From Cloacibacillus porcorum (lineage in GTDB: Bacteria; Synergistota; Synergistia; Synergistales; Synergistaceae), in assembly GCF_001701045.1 (NCBI RefSeq), contig NZ_CP016757.1:978501-1042500 (forward strand): a stretch of DNA of 64,000 bases, written 5' to 3'. Below, piece after piece: positions 63,251 to 64,000 of this stretch. Numbering within the stretch: position 1 is the first letter of the stretch; each line of letters begins with the position of its first letter. Under the pieces are notes generated by a model. That model saw only the letters and a list, made by a program, of their open reading frames with translations. It was not told where the DNA came from and made no database searches. Made by a program: the position numbers and the translations under genes.

Positions 63251-63735
63251 TACTGACTCCGGAAATGAAGACCTGGTATGGAATGATCGCTACAGTCGGC
63301 ACCGTCGGACGCTATTCAAAGATGCCCGGCACCCTGGGCGCTATCGCCGGCACAGTGCTGTGGCTGCTGTTCGGCGGCATTCCTCTCTGGACCATCGCGG
63401 CGGTGGCGGCTGTCGGCTGTTACGCCGCCGACAAATATGAAAAGGCCGCTGACCGCGAGGACCCCGGCGAGGTAGTTATCGACGAAGTCGTCGGCGTCTG
63501 GATCTCATCCTGGGGGTTTGACCTCACATACGCGGTGGTGGCGCTGTTCCTCTTCCGTATTGTCGATATAACCAAACCCTTCCCCGTCAAAGAATTTGAA
63601 CGGCTTCCCGGAGGCGTCGGCATCATGGCCGACGATATCGCGGGAGGCGTAATGGTCAACCTGCTCCTGCACTTTATACACTGGCTCCTGTTTGCGGGAG
63701 GGCTGACAATGATTCTGGGGGTGATAGGAAAATGA
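63247..63735 (+). CDS. pgpA: Phosphatidylglycerophosphatase A
   Basis: A 162-residue inner-membrane phosphatase. Characteristic motifs: VGTVGRYSKMPGTLGAI, the acidic VVIDEVVGVWIS, and the C-terminal GGVGIMADDIAGGVMVNL. Dephosphorylates phosphatidylglycerol phosphate in phospholipid synthesis. Overlaps rimO and the following gene by ATGA. Confidence 0.93.
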   Translation: MILTPEMKTWYGMIATVGTVGRYSKMPGTLGAIAGTVLWLLFGGIPLWTIAAVAAVGCYAADKYEKAADREDPGEVVIDEVVGVWISSWGFDLTYAVVALFLFRIVDITKPFPVKEFERLPGGVGIMADDIAGGVMVNLLLHFIHWLLFAGGLTMILGVIGK

Positions 63736-64000
63736 CTGGTAAACTTGACGTGCTGGCCGCCGCAGTTATCAAAAACTTTCGCGAACGCGGCCTTTCGCTC
63801 TCCCTGGCCGAATCATGCACTGGCGGGATGATCGCCGCCGCGCTGACCGGCGTACCGGGGGCCTCCGATATCTTCTGGGGCTCCGCCGTTACATATATAA
63901 ACAGCGCGAAGGAACATATCCTCGGCGTCTCAAGTGAAACCCTTGAAAGACACGGCGCGGTCAGCGAAGAATGCGCGCGCGAAATGGCCGAGGGCTCCCG
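63732..64000 (+). CDS. pncC: PncC/CinA C-terminal amidase, partial
   Basis: The first 89 residues of a CinA-C domain protein: LSLAESCTGGMIAAALTGVPGAS, SAVTYINSAKEHILGV and HGAVSEECAREMA. This family deamidates nicotinamide mononucleotide. The start at the ATGA overlap with pgpA shows it lacks the N-terminal MoCF domain of full CinA. Continues past the window. Confidence 0.92.
   Translation, partial: MTGKLDVLAAAVIKNFRERGLSLSLAESCTGGMIAAALTGVPGASDIFWGSAVTYINSAKEHILGVSSETLERHGAVSEECAREMAEGS

Noticed and set aside
1..64000. CRISPR array, insertion sequence or rRNA operon
   Set aside because: I saw no regularly spaced repeats, no transposase frame and no rRNA sequence in the window.

Overview
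This 64 kb window is a moderately GC-rich bacterial chromosome segment with short intergenic gaps and short operons. The gene set suggests an anaerobic, amino-acid-fermenting bacterium. It includes two glycyl-radical enzymes with their activases, threonine dehydrogenase with KBL, ornithine aminotransferase with a ProC-like reductase, a PreA-like iron-sulfur flavoprotein, an Rrf2-NifS-NifU cluster, an AbgA-like amidohydrolase and peptide/amino-acid transport. By general resemblance I would guess the phylum Synergistota (Cloacibacillus/Synergistes-like). That is an inference: the window has no rRNA or other marker to settle it.

Layout. (1) 1-9.5 kb: a peptide ABC permease running off the left edge, a FadR-type GntR regulator, a DMT exporter, and an operon ordered activase-GRE-GRE-activase. 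An exact 11-bp element (TGGTAATACCA) sits at the same distance downstream of two divergent promoters and recurs in weaker form beside the regulator, which suggests one local regulon. (2) 9.5-14.3 kb, minus strand: aminotransferase + Lrp-type regulator, AbgA-like amidohydrolase + an ArsC/Spx-family gene, and an Mrp/ApbC ATPase. The ArsC/Spx gene carries an in-frame TGA at the first Cys position of its CxxC motif, followed by a hairpin that fits the bacterial SECIS rules, so I read it as a selenoprotein. ORF callers miss it. (3) 14.3-23.8 kb: a decayed GGDEF-EAL gene, a PAS-GGDEF protein, a di-Mop molbindin, a Zn/Cd P-type ATPase, MOSC, NifU, NifS, Rrf2 and CDGSH proteins. (4) 23.8-30 kb: a glycogen operon whose first gene fuses a GH57 domain to a GT35 phosphorylase, followed by glgA and glgC.

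(5) 30-36.8 kb: a GHKL ATPase, a structured RNA that looks like 6S RNA upstream of a HAD-rarA operon, a cobalamin adenosyltransferase with a DUF2703-like protein, an orphan PAPS-reductase-like gene, and tRNA-Leu(CAA) with a second copy of its 3' end 387 bp downstream. (6) 36.8-49.5 kb: MATE efflux, an orphan LivJ-like binding protein, a cation/proton antiporter, kbl-tdh, typA, a DUF815 ATPase and a double-HTH GntR regulator. (7) 49.5-64 kb: rocD, a proC-like gene, preA-like, an iron-type ABC transporter with a fused double permease, a CBS protein, an anion transporter, DedA, then an asparaginase-like pseudoenzyme translationally coupled to rimO-pgpA-pncC, which runs off the right edge.

The most notable findings are the selenoprotein-type ArsC, the two-GRE regulon with its repeated operator, the GH57-GT35 fusion, the 6S-like RNA next to rarA, and the asparaginase fold that has lost its catalytic motifs.
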